Source: Candidatus Agathobaculum merdavium (lineage in GTDB: Bacteria > Bacillota > Clostridia > Oscillospirales > Butyricicoccaceae). From it: a stretch of 47,395 nt of DNA. Where the stretch lies: the NCBI GenBank assembly GCA_019115615.1, contig DXDE01000118.1:1-47395 (forward strand). The letters are read 5' to 3'. The notes below the pieces were generated by a model. The model worked only from the letters and a program-made list of their open reading frames with translations. It was not told where the DNA came from and ran no database searches. The position numbers and the translations under genes are program-made. Of this stretch, positions 16,043 to 24,887 are shown piece by piece (within the stretch, counting starts at the first letter, position 1; the number at the start of each line of letters is the position of its first letter).

Positions 16043-18040
16043 TTGAAAAAGCCATTTAAACAGCCGCTGCATGTGGGAAGCAGTCTTTTCCTGGTACTTT
16101 TCGCACTTTTCTCAGTGGGCTGCATACATTTTTCCGTGATTTACGGTGTGGCAGGCTTGGTTCTTTGCCTGATATGGCGCATGGCGACACTGCATGGGGA
16201 GCGGGAAAGCCGCCGTCAGGTGCAGGAGCTGATGAACAATGTCGTGATCGAGGGGGGCGAGATACGGCCTGCCGTTACGCATACCCCGTTGCCGACGGTA
16301 GTTGCCTTGGCAACAACGGGTGAGATCGTTTGGGCCAATGACAGCTTTGCAGAACTGTCCGGTCAATTTGCCGGTGCGCGCCATATGAGACTGACCGAAC
16401 TTGCACCGACTTTTGAGACCCGCTGGCTGATCGAAGGGAAAACCGAATTTCCGGGCGAACTGCGTATGGGCAAGCGCGCCTATCATGTGTATGGAAGCAT
16501 GGTGCAGAGTGGGGCGGGGCAGATGATGATGCTGCACTTCCTCGACTGCACGGATTATGTGCAGCTGCGTGACGCGGCGGAAACACGCCGGCCTGCGATT
16601 TCGATCATTGCGATCGACAATTACGAAGAGTTGACAAAGAACGCGACCGACTCTGAAAAGTCGTCGATTTTGGCGGGCATCGATAAGCGGCTGTCTGCAT
16701 GGATCAAGGACAGAAACGCAGTGCTGCGTAAATTTGACCGCGATAAGTATATTTTCCTGATCGAGAACGCCGAGCTGGAAAAACTCAGTGCGCGCAAGTT
16801 CGCTGTACTGCAGGATGTCCGTGACATCCAGAACCACGAGGGTGTTGTCGCGACACTGTCGATCGGTATCGGTAAAGACGGCGAAACGCTGGCGGAGTGC
16901 TATCAGTATGCCAGCCTTGCAATCGATATGGCGCTGTCCCGCGGCGGCGATCAGGCGGTTATCAAAAACCGCTATACGTTTGAGTTCTTTGGCGGCCTGA
17001 CCGAAGAGGTGGAAAAGCGCACCAAGGTCAAGAGCCGTGTGGTTGCCAATGCACTCACGCAGCTGATCCGCGACTCGTCGCAGGTGCTGATCATGGGGCA
17101 CAAAAACAGCGACATGGACGCCATCGGTGCTGCAGCTGGTATGGTATGTGCGGCACGCGTTAAAGGCAAGCCGGTGCATATTGTGGTCGACCAGCATCAC
17201 ACGATGGCGGGCGATCTGATCGAGCGGCTGGAAACGCTGCCCGAATATAAGGATGTATTCATCAGCGCAGAAGACGCGATGATCCTGTGCGATTACAATA
17301 CGCTGCTGATTGTAGTTGACGTCAACCGTCCGGGTTACGTCGAAAGCGAAGCGCTGCTGCAATCCATCAATAAGGTGGCGGTTATCGACCATCACCGCCG
17401 TGCGGCGGATTACATTGAAAACGCGGTTGTGTCGCTGCACGAGCCGTATGCTTCGTCCGCGTCCGAACTGGTCAGCGAGCTGTTGCAGTATCTGGTTCCG
17501 ACAACCGGCATCCTGTCTGGCGAGGCTGAGGCCATGCTCGCAGGTATCTATCTGGATACCAAGGGATTTTCGACGCGCACTGGTGTGCGTACCTTTGAAG
17601 CAGCTGCCTATCTGCGCCGTGCGGGTGCGGAAGCAGGCGACGTCAAGCGCTTGTTCCAGTCCAGCTTTACGCAGTATATGGAGCGGCAGAAACTGATTTC
17701 TTCAGCCCGTGACTGTGGGCAGGGTGTAATATTTGCGCTCACGGCGGAGGAAGTGGACCGTGTGGCAGCTGCGCAGGCAGCGGACGAGCTGCTGAGCATC
17801 ATTGGCACACGTGCCAGCGTGGTCGCGTTCCGGCGCGGCAATGATATGGCGGTTTCCGCCCGCGCGTCCGGTCAAGTCAATGTGCAGCTGCTGATGGAGC
17901 GCTTGGGCGGCGGCGGCAACCATACCGCGGCAGGCGCACAGCTGAAAAATACAACGCCTGAGGAAGCGGATCATATGATCACCGAGGCAATTCAGGGCTA
18001 TTTTGCCGACCAGCAAACCGACAAACCGGCGGAGCATTGA
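16043..18040 (+). CDS. gdpP: GdpP-like cyclic-di-AMP phosphodiesterase
   Basis: Degrades c-di-AMP, controlling cell-wall and osmotic homeostasis. The 665-residue protein has two N-terminal membrane helices (about residues 13-48), a PAS-like domain (about 70-150), a degenerate GGDEF domain (about 165-300) and a DHH-DHHA1 phosphodiesterase module. The catalytic metal motifs are visible: MGHKNSDMDAIG near residue 350, VVDVNRPG, VIDHHRR near 446 and the DHHA1 GGGGNHTAAGAQL near 622. TTG 16043 is chosen because AAAGGGGGAC lies just upstream; a TTG eight codons earlier is less well spaced. It is followed by rplI, the standard clostridial order. Confidence 0.95.
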   Translation: MKKPFKQPLHVGSSLFLVLFALFSVGCIHFSVIYGVAGLVLCLIWRMATLHGERESRRQVQELMNNVVIEGGEIRPAVTHTPLPTVVALATTGEIVWANDSFAELSGQFAGARHMRLTELAPTFETRWLIEGKTEFPGELRMGKRAYHVYGSMVQSGAGQMMMLHFLDCTDYVQLRDAAETRRPAISIIAIDNYEELTKNATDSEKSSILAGIDKRLSAWIKDRNAVLRKFDRDKYIFLIENAELEKLSARKFAVLQDVRDIQNHEGVVATLSIGIGKDGETLAECYQYASLAIDMALSRGGDQAVIKNRYTFEFFGGLTEEVEKRTKVKSRVVANALTQLIRDSSQVLIMGHKNSDMDAIGAAAGMVCAARVKGKPVHIVVDQHHTMAGDLIERLETLPEYKDVFISAEDAMILCDYNTLLIVVDVNRPGYVESEALLQSINKVAVIDHHRRAADYIENAVVSLHEPYASSASELVSELLQYLVPTTGILSGEAEAMLAGIYLDTKGFSTRTGVRTFEAAAYLRRAGAEAGDVKRLFQSSFTQYMERQKLISSARDCGQGVIFALTAEEVDRVAAAQAADELLSIIGTRASVVAFRRGNDMAVSARASGQVNVQLLMERLGGGGNHTAAGAQLKNTTPEEADHMITEAIQGYFADQQTDKPAEH

Positions 18041-18091
18041 TCCGCCCGGCCATATATCACTTAGAAAGTCAGAAAAAGGAGACACAGCATC

Positions 18092-18538
18092 ATGAAAGTT
18101 ATTCTCAAAGCCGACGTTAAGGGCAAGGGCAAAAAGGGCGACCTGATCGAGGTCAGCGAGGGCTACGGCCGCAACTTCCTCATGCCGCGCGGTCTGGCCG
18201 AGCTTGCCACGGCGGATAATCTGAACGTCAAGAAGGCGCAGGACGAAGCGCATGCGCGCAAGGTTGCGCTCGAGCAGCAGGCGGCGCGTGAGGCGGCGGA
18301 AAAACTCAAGGTCAGCCCGGTTAAGGTACCGGCCAAGGGTGGCTCGGGCGGCCGTCTGTTCGGCGCGGTGACCTCCAAGGAAATCGCAGAGGAACTCAAC
18401 AAGCAGTACGGTCTGAACGTACCCAAGCAGAAGATCGTGCTTGAGGAGCCGATCAAGACCTTTGGCGTACACCGTGTCAAGGCAAAGCTGTATCAGGATA
18501 TCGCGGGCGAGATTCTGGTGCAGGTAGTGGAAGCCTGA
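18092..18538 (+). CDS. rplI: 50S ribosomal protein L9
   Basis: A 148-residue L9 protein that binds 23S rRNA. The N-terminal domain [20 protein letters not shown] followed by [13 protein letters not shown] is the family signature. A long charged linker helix (about residues 42-75) precedes the C-terminal domain with [19 protein letters not shown]. An AAAAGGAGACA ribosome binding site precedes the ATG. It lies 51 bp after gdpP and is probably cotranscribed with it. Confidence 0.97.
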   Translation: MKVILKADVKGKGKKGDLIEVSEGYGRNFLMPRGLAELATADNLNVKKAQDEAHARKVALEQQAAREAAEKLKVSPVKVPAKGGSGGRLFGAVTSKEIAEELNKQYGLNVPKQKIVLEEPIKTFGVHRVKAKLYQDIAGEILVQVVEA

Positions 18539-18543
18539 CGGTT

Positions 18544-18742
18544 TCGATTGGAACGTACAGTTCCAATCGAGGGAACCTTGCCGCGCGGAGTGCGCGGACA
18601 AGGTTCACAGACTGCGAAAAGTTCCGACATGCGAAACTTTTCGCAGTCAGAAGTGTAAAAAGTCAGGTGCGTGTCCTGACTTTTTACGAACGCTTTCTGC
18701 GATGCAGCAAGCGTTCTGATCAATGGCCGCAGCTAATGCGGC
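18544..18742 (+). repeat. Cluster of six consecutive hairpins between rplI and dnaB
   Basis: Five strong inverted repeats follow one another almost without gaps, then a small one. (a) TCGATTGGAAC/GTTCCAATCGA, 18544-18554 with 18560-18570. (b) AACCTTGCCGCGC/GCGCGG-A-CAAGGTT, 18574-18586 with 18592-18605. (c) a perfect 14-bp stem GACTGCGAAAAGTT/AACTTTTCGCAGTC, 18610-18623 with 18635-18648. (d) a perfect 13-bp stem GTAAAAAGTCAGG/CCTGACTTTTTAC, 18655-18667 with 18675-18687. (e) GAACGCTT/AAGCGTTC, 18688-18716, with an inner CTGC/GCAG. (f) GCCGC/GCGGC, 18726-18742. Only (d) has a T-rich 3' arm, so it may act as a terminator. The rest may be a structured RNA or a REP-like palindromic element. Confidence 0.85.
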
Positions 18743-18773
18743 GTGTAAATTTAAAAGGAAAGGCGGTGCGGTT

Positions 18774-20138
18774 TTGGACGAACTTCTCATGCGGCAGGTG
18801 CCGCAGGACCTGACAGCGGAGCAGTCGCTATTGGGCGCGATGCTGGTTGACCCGAACTGCATCCCCGAGGTGATCGAGCAGGTGCGCGCGGACGACTTCT
18901 ATGCCGACGAAAACAAGCGCATCTTTGAGACCATCTATTCCATGTTCAATGGCGCGCAGCGCATCGACCCGGTCACGGTGCTCGATATGCTTACGCGCAT
19001 GGGTTATTACGACGAGGCGGGCGGCCGTGCGTACCTGTTCCAGCTGATGGAGGTTACGCCGGGCGCGCGCAACGTAAATGAATACGTGCGTATTGTGCGC
19101 GATAAGAGTCTGCTGCGCCAGCTCGCGGATGCGGGCAGCGAGATCCAGCAGAACGCGCTGGAAGCGCGCGGCGAGGCATCCAGTATTGCCGAGCTTGCCG
19201 AGCAGCGCATTTACAGCATTCGGCAGGGGCGCGAGATCAAAGGCCTGTCCAAACTGAGCGAAGTCATTGCCGACCTGTATACTGAGCTGGACGAGCGCGC
19301 CAAGTCGGACAGTGAGATACCGGGCATGTCGACCGGCTTCCATGCGCTCGATACGGCACTGACCGGCCTGAATAAATCCGATCTTATTTTGATCGCGGCG
19401 CGTCCTGGTATGGGTAAAACCGCGTTTGCACTCAATATTGCGCTCAATGCGGCGAAAGCCAGTGTCAAGGATAAGCCGCGCGGCTACAAAAAGGGGACAG
19501 GCGTCTGTGTGTTCCAGCTCGAGATGGGCAAGGAACAGCTAGCCAGCCGCTTCCTGTCCAGCGAAGCGCTGATTGAATCGCAAAAGCTCAAAACCGGCAA
19601 CCTCGACGAGGATGACTGGGTCAAAATCGCCCGTGCGTCGGGCGTTCTGGCCGGGCTGAATATCTATGTCGACGATAACCCGGCAATCACGGTCGCGGAG
19701 ATCAAGGCAAAGTGCCGTCGATTAGGTGAGGAGCTTGGCCTGATCGTCATCGACTATTTGCAGCTGATGCACGTCGGCGGACGGCACATGGACAACCGTG
19801 TGCAGGAGGTCGCGGAGATTTCGCGTTCACTTAAGATCATGGCGAAAGAGCTCAACGTGCCGGTCGTATGTCTGTCGCAGTTGTCGCGTGCGTCCGAGCA
19901 GCGTTCGGATAAGCGGCCGATGCTGTCCGACCTGCGTGAATCCGGCGCGATCGAGCAGGACGCGGATATCGTTATGTTCATCTATCGTGACGATTATTAC
20001 GACGATGAGAGCGAGAACAAGAATATCGCGGAAATCATTGTCGCGAAAAACCGCCACGGCGCGACAAATACCATCGAATTGCAGTGGGTTGGTCAGTATA
20101 CAACCTTCTCCAACCCGGATCGTATCCATGGAGACTGA
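18774..20138 (+). CDS. dnaB: Replicative DNA helicase
   Basis: Hexameric ATP-driven helicase of the replication fork. The 454-residue protein has the N-terminal DnaB domain (TAEQSLLGAMLVDP near residue 14), Walker A ARPGMGKTAFALN near 206, a Walker B-like LGLIVIDYLQLM, and LSQLSRASEQR plus the DLRESGAIEQDADIVMFIYR block that includes the arginine-finger region. The TTG start (M)DELLMRQVPQDL fits the usual clostridial N-terminus; the ribosome binding site AAGGAAAGG is somewhat distant. An alternative upstream ATG at 18723 would fall inside the last hairpin of the array and is less likely. Confidence 0.95.
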   Translation: MDELLMRQVPQDLTAEQSLLGAMLVDPNCIPEVIEQVRADDFYADENKRIFETIYSMFNGAQRIDPVTVLDMLTRMGYYDEAGGRAYLFQLMEVTPGARNVNEYVRIVRDKSLLRQLADAGSEIQQNALEARGEASSIAELAEQRIYSIRQGREIKGLSKLSEVIADLYTELDERAKSDSEIPGMSTGFHALDTALTGLNKSDLILIAARPGMGKTAFALNIALNAAKASVKDKPRGYKKGTGVCVFQLEMGKEQLASRFLSSEALIESQKLKTGNLDEDDWVKIARASGVLAGLNIYVDDNPAITVAEIKAKCRRLGEELGLIVIDYLQLMHVGGRHMDNRVQEVAEISRSLKIMAKELNVPVVCLSQLSRASEQRSDKRPMLSDLRESGAIEQDADIVMFIYRDDYYDDESENKNIAEIIVAKNRHGATNTIELQWVGQYTTFSNPDRIHGD

Positions 20139-20142
20139 GGCG

Positions 20143-21483
20143 ATGCTGGAAACGGTAAAGCGCACCATTGCGGCACATGATATGCTTGCACCAGCCGAAC
20201 CGGTGCTTGTCGCTTTGTCGGGTGGCACGGATTCGGTTGCGCTGCTGCTTGTGATGCGGGAGCTGCATTATCCTGTGCGGGCGTTCCATTTGAATCACTG
20301 TCTGCGCGGCGCGGAGGCTGACCGGGATGAGAAATTCTGTCGGTCGTTGTGCACGCGGTTAGGTATTGAGCTGACGGTGGAACGCATAGATGTGGCTGCA
20401 GCGGCACGTGCGCAGGGTAAGGGCGTGGAGGAAGCTGCGCGCCGTATCCGCTATGCACGGCTGCAAGCGGCGGCACAGGGCGCGAAAATCGCGACCGCGC
20501 ACACTGCAGACGATAATCTGGAAACCGTTCTATTCCATCTGGTGCGCGGCACAGGCCCGAAAGGGTTGTCGGGCATCCCGCCCGTGCGCGGGAAGATCAT
20601 CCGGCCGCTGCTCGATGTCGAGCGTGTGCAGATCGAGGCGTATCTGGCCGAAATCGGGCAGGATTATGTTACCGACAGTTCCAATGCGGACGAGATTTAT
20701 ACTCGCAACCGCCTTCGGCACACGGTTGTGCCCGCGCTGCGGGCGATTCAGCCCGCAGCGGCACAGTCCGCGCGGCGGCTGGGTGAGCTGCTGCGGCAGG
20801 ATGAGGACTGTTTGGACAGTTTGGCGCAGGAATGTCTTACACAGGCAGAGAGAACGGATGGGGCATGGGATATCGCGCCGCTGCAGCAGGCGCATCCTGC
20901 AGTGCGCACGCGTGCGCTGCGAAGCTGGCTTGCGCAGCAGGGCATGCCGCTGCGTGATCTGACACAGCGGCATATTCAGGCGTTGGATGCGTTGCTGGAA
21001 AACGAAAATCCATCTGCATGCTGTGATTTACCGCATGGCTTTGCGGTGCGACGGGAATACGGCGCAATCCGCCTGCTGTCCGGCGTGGAAACAAGCGTAG
21101 AACTGCCGGAAATACCATTGTCTGTGCCGTTTGAAGGCATGGTCTGGGACGGGCGCGTACGGCTGTCCCTTCGGCATTTAGAAAAAAACGAAGTTTTTTA
21201 CAAAACATTCAATACTTTTTGTGTGGATTGTGGTACAATAGATTTTGCATCATTGTGCGTGCGTACACGACGTGCAGGTGATCGCATTCGCCTGACTGCG
21301 CATGGCGGAAGCCGCACACTCAAAAAACTGCTGATCGACCGTAAGGTGCCCCGTTTCAGACGGGATTTACTTGCAGTGATCGCAGACAAATACGGTGTAA
21401 TCGCCGTGCAGGATATCGGTATGGATGATGCTCGCCTGCCGCAAGGGGGCGCGCGCATGCAAATAAAAATAGAGGGGTATTGA
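20143..21483 (+). CDS. tilS: tRNA(Ile)-lysidine synthase
   Basis: Attaches lysine to C34 of tRNA-Ile(CAU), changing its codon and charging identity. The roughly 446-residue protein carries the PP-loop ATPase motif LSGGTDS at about residues 25-31, followed by FHLNHCLRGAEADRDE, the TAHTADDNLETVLFHLVRG segment and RNRLRHTVVPAL. The C-terminal TilS domain ends GSRTLKKLLIDRKVPRFRRD. ATG 20143 has GGAGACTGAGG in front and lies 4 bp after the dnaB stop; an ATG at 20128 inside dnaB is the alternative. Its stop codon is 2 bp from the hpt start. Confidence 0.95.
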   Translation: MLETVKRTIAAHDMLAPAEPVLVALSGGTDSVALLLVMRELHYPVRAFHLNHCLRGAEADRDEKFCRSLCTRLGIELTVERIDVAAAARAQGKGVEEAARRIRYARLQAAAQGAKIATAHTADDNLETVLFHLVRGTGPKGLSGIPPVRGKIIRPLLDVERVQIEAYLAEIGQDYVTDSSNADEIYTRNRLRHTVVPALRAIQPAAAQSARRLGELLRQDEDCLDSLAQECLTQAERTDGAWDIAPLQQAHPAVRTRALRSWLAQQGMPLRDLTQRHIQALDALLENENPSACCDLPHGFAVRREYGAIRLLSGVETSVELPEIPLSVPFEGMVWDGRVRLSLRHLEKNEVFYKTFNTFCVDCGTIDFASLCVRTRRAGDRIRLTAHGGSRTLKKLLIDRKVPRFRRDLLAVIADKYGVIAVQDIGMDDARLPQGGARMQIKIEGY

Positions 21484-21485
21484 AA

Positions 21486-22040
21486 ATGGCCTATAACATG
21501 CGGGACGATATCAAAGAAGTCTATTTTACCGAGGAGCAGCTAAAGGCAAAGGTCGCTGAGATGGGTGCACGCATCACGGAGGATTATCGGGATAAAAACC
21601 CGCTTATCGTCAGCGTGCTTAAGGGTTCGTATGTCTTTATGGCGGACCTGACCCGTAGTATTGATACGCCCTGCAACATAGATTTTATGGTTGTATCCAG
21701 CTATGGCAAGGGTACCAAAACTTCGGGTGAGGTGCAGATCATCAAGGATATCGAGCAGCCGATCGACGGGCGCGACTTGCTGATTGTTGAGGATATCCTC
21801 GACTCGGGCGTTACGCTCAGCTATCTGATGCAGGTGCTCAAAGCGCGCGGCGCAAAGTCTATCCGGCTGTGCACGCTGCTGTCCAAGCCTGCACGGCATA
21901 AGGTTGACGTGCCGATCGATTATCTGGGCTTTGAGATCCCGGACGAGTTCGTTGTCGGGTACGGTCTGGATTATGCGGAGAAATACCGCAATCTGCCGTA
22001 TATTGGCATTTTGAAGCCGAGCGTTTACGGCGGCGAGTAA
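21486..22040 (+). CDS. hpt: Hypoxanthine phosphoribosyltransferase
   Basis: Salvages hypoxanthine and guanine to IMP and GMP using PRPP. The 184-residue protein has the PRPP-binding motif LLIVEDILDSGVT at about residues 98-110, the VSVLKGSYVFMADL pyrophosphate loop, MVVSSYGKGTKTSG and the C-terminal LGFEIPDEFVVGYGLDYAEKY. ATG 21486 is preferred over TTG 21480 because AGAGGGG is then 8 bases upstream. The order tilS-hpt-ftsH is conserved in Firmicutes. Confidence 0.96.
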   Translation: MAYNMRDDIKEVYFTEEQLKAKVAEMGARITEDYRDKNPLIVSVLKGSYVFMADLTRSIDTPCNIDFMVVSSYGKGTKTSGEVQIIKDIEQPIDGRDLLIVEDILDSGVTLSYLMQVLKARGAKSIRLCTLLSKPARHKVDVPIDYLGFEIPDEFVVGYGLDYAEKYRNLPYIGILKPSVYGGE

Positions 22041-22070
22041 ATACCCAAAAGGAAGAGGTGGCAAACCAAT

Positions 22071-24041
22071 TTGAAAGGCAAAATGAAAGGCTTTGGCCTT
22101 TATCTCATCATCTTAGTGTTCCTGCTGGCAGGCGTCAGCTATGTGATCAGCCAGACCCAGCAGACTGAACCGGTTACCTATTATGATGTGTATACCTACT
22201 TTACCGAAGGTAAGGTAGAGGAATACAAGGTGGACGATTCGGTTATTACTATGCGCCTGAAGGAAGGCAACCGCGTGGTCAGCTATGATCTGAGCGGCTC
22301 ATGGAGTATTTTCTGGGATCAGCTGGGCGATACCATCAAGGAACAGATGGATGACGGTACGCTCAAAGAGGTCGACTATGTGACGACCACGATTCCGTGG
22401 TGGGCGCAGTTCCTGCCGTATGTTATCCTGATCGTGCTGCTCGGCGCGTTCTGGTACTTTATGATGAACAAGCAGTCCGGCGGCGGTGCGGGGCCGATGC
22501 AGTTCGGCAAGGCTCGTGCACGGCTCGCGCAGGACGATAAGCGTAAGGTGACGTTCAATGACGTGGCCGGTGCGGACGAAGAAAAGGCGGAGCTGCAGGA
22601 GATCGTTGAGTTCCTGAAAAACCCGCAGAAGTTCGTGCAGATCGGTGCACGTATCCCCAAGGGCGTGCTGCTGGTTGGCCCTCCGGGCACCGGTAAAACC
22701 TTGATCGCGCGCGCGGTTGCAGGCGAGGCCGGCGTTCCGTTCCTGTCGATTTCCGGTTCGGACTTCGTCGAGCTGTATGTCGGTGTCGGTGCGTCGCGTG
22801 TGCGCGACCTGTTCGAGCAGGCCAAGAAGAACGCTCCGGCGATTGTATTTATCGATGAGATCGATGCGGTTGGCCGTCAGCGTGGCGCAGGTCTGGGTGG
22901 CGGTCACGATGAACGTGAGCAGACGCTAAACCAGCTGCTTGTCGAGATGGACGGCTTTGGTGCGAACGAGGGCGTTATCGTCATCGCGGCTACCAACCGT
23001 AAGGATATTCTGGATAACGCGCTGCTGCGTCCGGGCCGTTTTGACCGTCAGGTTTATGTCGGTGCGCCCGATGTCAAGGGCCGTGAGGCGATCCTCAAGG
23101 TGCATGCGCGCAACAAGCAGTTTGATCCGGATGTTAAATTCTCGGACATTGCCAAGACCACGGCGGGCTTTACCGGCGCGGATCTGGAGAATCTGCTCAA
23201 CGAGGCGGCACTGCTGGCAGCCCGCCGCAACAAGAAGCTGATTACGCAGGACGAGATCGAGGAATCGCTGCTCAAGGTTGTCATGGGCGTCGAAAAGAAG
23301 AGCCACATCATGACCGAGAAGGACAAGCGGCTGACGGCTTACCACGAAGCCGGTCACGCGATCTGCTTCCACGTGCTGCCGACGCAGGATCCGGTGCACC
23401 ATGTCACCGTCATCCCGCGCTCGTCCGGTGCGGGCGGCTTTACTATGCCGTTGCCGGAGGAGGATCAGGCATATCGCACCAAGAAGTATATGGAGGAATA
23501 TATCGTTGTTTGTCTGGGCGGCCGTGTGGCGGAGCAGCTGACGATGGATGATATTTCTACCGGTGCATACGGTGATATCAAGCAGGCGACGCAGATGGCC
23601 CGCGCGATGGTCACCAGCTATGGTATGAGCGATAAGATTGGCCCGATCGACTACGGTTCTGATAGCGGGGAGATTTTCCTTGGCCGCGACTTTGCTGCGG
23701 GTAAGGGCTATTCTGAGGTCAAGGCTGCTGAGATTGACGACGAGATCCATCGCATCATCGAGGAAGCGTATCGCGGCTGTAAAAAGCTGCTGACCGAGCA
23801 CATGGACGAAATGACCCGTGTGGCGGAGTACCTGATCCGCAACGAGACCATGGACGGCGAGACCTTTATCAAGGTCTTTAACGGCGAGATCGTGCCGGAC
23901 AAGGTTGTCGGTGAGGATCTGATGAGCGAACTCAAGGAAGAACTCGAAGCCAAGGTCGGCCCGGCACCTGAAAGCGCTGCCGAGGCAGAGGGCAACGATG
24001 CGGAAAAGGCTGCGTTTGTCCAGCCTGAGAATAAGGATTAA
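22071..24041 (+). CDS. ftsH: ATP-dependent zinc metalloprotease FtsH
   Basis: Membrane-anchored AAA+ protease for quality control of membrane and regulatory proteins. The 656-residue protein has two N-terminal membrane helices flanking an external loop (about residues 8-25 and 110-130). Walker A GPPGTGKT is near 203, Walker [12 protein letters not shown] near 258, and the second region of homology [20 protein letters not shown] follows. The zinc site HEAGH is near 424, with the downstream Asp ligand in the [11 protein letters not shown] region. A TTG start is chosen because AGGAAGAGGTGG sits upstream of it at usable distance. The C-terminal tail is glutamate/alanine rich. Confidence 0.97.
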   Translation: MKGKMKGFGLYLIILVFLLAGVSYVISQTQQTEPVTYYDVYTYFTEGKVEEYKVDDSVITMRLKEGNRVVSYDLSGSWSIFWDQLGDTIKEQMDDGTLKEVDYVTTTIPWWAQFLPYVILIVLLGAFWYFMMNKQSGGGAGPMQFGKARARLAQDDKRKVTFNDVAGADEEKAELQEIVEFLKNPQKFVQIGARIPKGVLLVGPPGTGKTLIARAVAGEAGVPFLSISGSDFVELYVGVGASRVRDLFEQAKKNAPAIVFIDEIDAVGRQRGAGLGGGHDEREQTLNQLLVEMDGFGANEGVIVIAATNRKDILDNALLRPGRFDRQVYVGAPDVKGREAILKVHARNKQFDPDVKFSDIAKTTAGFTGADLENLLNEAALLAARRNKKLITQDEIEESLLKVVMGVEKKSHIMTEKDKRLTAYHEAGHAICFHVLPTQDPVHHVTVIPRSSGAGGFTMPLPEEDQAYRTKKYMEEYIVVCLGGRVAEQLTMDDISTGAYGDIKQATQMARAMVTSYGMSDKIGPIDYGSDSGEIFLGRDFAAGKGYSEVKAAEIDDEIHRIIEEAYRGCKKLLTEHMDEMTRVAEYLIRNETMDGETFIKVFNGEIVPDKVVGEDLMSELKEELEAKVGPAPESAAEAEGNDAEKAAFVQPENKD

Positions 24042-24053
24042 TTCCTGAAATGA

Positions 24054-24088
24054 AAAATCCCACGGGTGACCGTGGGATTTTCTTTTCG
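24054..24088 (+). terminator. Terminator after ftsH
   Basis: AAAATCCCACGG (24054-24065) and CCGTGGGATTTT (24070-24081) form a perfect 12-bp stem with a GTGA loop and a T-rich tail, ending the rplI/dnaB/ftsH transcript. Confidence 0.9.
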
Positions 24089-24091
24089 CAG

Positions 24092-24162
24092 AAATGTAAA
24101 AACATCTTGACATTTAGCTTGGGAGACGGTATGATCAAAATGTAAAGAGAACTTAACATTTT
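24092..24162 (+). promoter_or_regulatory. Promoter flanked by two identical AAATGT-N12-ACATTT operators
   Basis: The promoter is TTGACA (24107-24112), 17 bases, TATGAT (24130-24135). One dyad, AAATGT (24092-24097)-N12-ACATTT (24110-24115), overlaps the -35 box. A second with identical half-sites and spacing, AAATGT (24138-24143)-N12-ACATTT (24156-24161), covers the transcription start; its arms extend almost perfectly inward as AAAATGTAAAG/CTTAACATTTT. Dyad centres are 46 bp apart. The best candidate repressor is the small XRE protein encoded two genes downstream. Confidence 0.8.
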
Positions 24163-24184
24163 GCCGATCGAAGGAGGGCTTTCC

Positions 24185-24649
24185 ATGGGTGCGAAAACGT
24201 ATGTTTTGATGGCGCTTCCGATTCTCGTGCTGGTAGGCATGATCGCACTATTCGTGTGTCTGGGGCGGAGCCGTTCGCCGCGTCTGGCTGCATGGGCGGA
24301 TCGGCTGGGCTTATCCCTTGGCGCGCGGCGTGCGGACGAAATGGAACGGATGATTCAGTATAAGGCTGTTTCCGCTGCGTATCTGGTCGTTATATTTGCG
24401 TTGATCGGCTGCTCGCTGTATGATTCGTTCATCCGACATGCTTCGGGGGCGCAGCCATATACATTGATTGCTTTGATGGGTGTGCTGACGCAGTCGATCG
24501 CGGTGCTGATTCTGCGCCATCGCAGCACGGCAGGGGACGACGAATATAAGCCCTATCCGCTCTGGAAAACCTTTTTGATCGTGCTTGTATTCAGCCTTAT
24601 TGTGGCCGGGCTGGGGGCAGGGCTGGCGATTGCTGTGATGGCGTGGTGA
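24185..24649 (+). CDS. Four-helix membrane protein of unknown function, paired with an XRE regulator
   Basis: A 154-residue protein starting MGAKTYVLMALPILVLVGMI after AAGGAGGG. Four hydrophobic helices are visible (about residues 5-26, 60-80, 91-110 and 128-150), with a charged cytosolic-looking segment between the first two. I do not recognise the family with confidence; Firmicutes often pair such small membrane proteins with a downstream Cro/CI-like regulator that represses the pair. The stop is 4 bp before the regulator start. Function unknown; no catalytic motif seen. Confidence 0.8.
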   Translation: MGAKTYVLMALPILVLVGMIALFVCLGRSRSPRLAAWADRLGLSLGARRADEMERMIQYKAVSAAYLVVIFALIGCSLYDSFIRHASGAQPYTLIALMGVLTQSIAVLILRHRSTAGDDEYKPYPLWKTFLIVLVFSLIVAGLGAGLAIAVMAW

Positions 24650-24653
24650 GCGT

Positions 24654-24863
24654 ATGCGCAACTGCATTAAAGAACTGCGCCGGGCGCGTGGCCTGCGGCA
24701 GGAGGACTTGGCACAGATGCTCGGGGTTTCCCGGCAGACAGTCGTTGCGATGGAGAATAACAAATATGACCCAACGCTTTCGCTTGCCATGCAGGTCGCG
24801 CGGCTGCTTGGGCAGCCGGTCGAAAGCATTTTCTTTCTGGACGAAAAAAAGGGAGCGGACTAA
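24654..24863 (+). CDS. Small XRE/Cro-CI family regulator
   Basis: A 69-residue protein that is almost entirely a helix-turn-helix domain: LRRARGLRQEDLAQMLGVSR with QTVVAMENNKYDPTLSLAM following, then LLGQPVESIFFLDE. It resembles the YozG/YgzD-type stand-alone regulators of Firmicutes. It begins 4 bp after the membrane protein gene and its own coding end forms one arm of a terminator. The twin dyads at the promoter of the pair make autorepression likely. There is no visible sensor domain. Confidence 0.92.
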   Translation: MRNCIKELRRARGLRQEDLAQMLGVSRQTVVAMENNKYDPTLSLAMQVARLLGQPVESIFFLDEKKGAD

Positions 24864-24874
24864 CCGCTCCCTTT
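24844..24874. terminator. Terminator between the XRE gene and the SLC6 transporter
   Basis: GGGAGCGG (24851-24858) and CCGCTCCC (24864-24871) pair around the XRE stop codon. On the minus strand the stem is followed by seven T, so it is a strong terminator for the transporter gene; on the plus strand the tail is only TTTGG. Confidence 0.88.
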
Positions 24875-24887
24875 GGTTTGTTTGATT

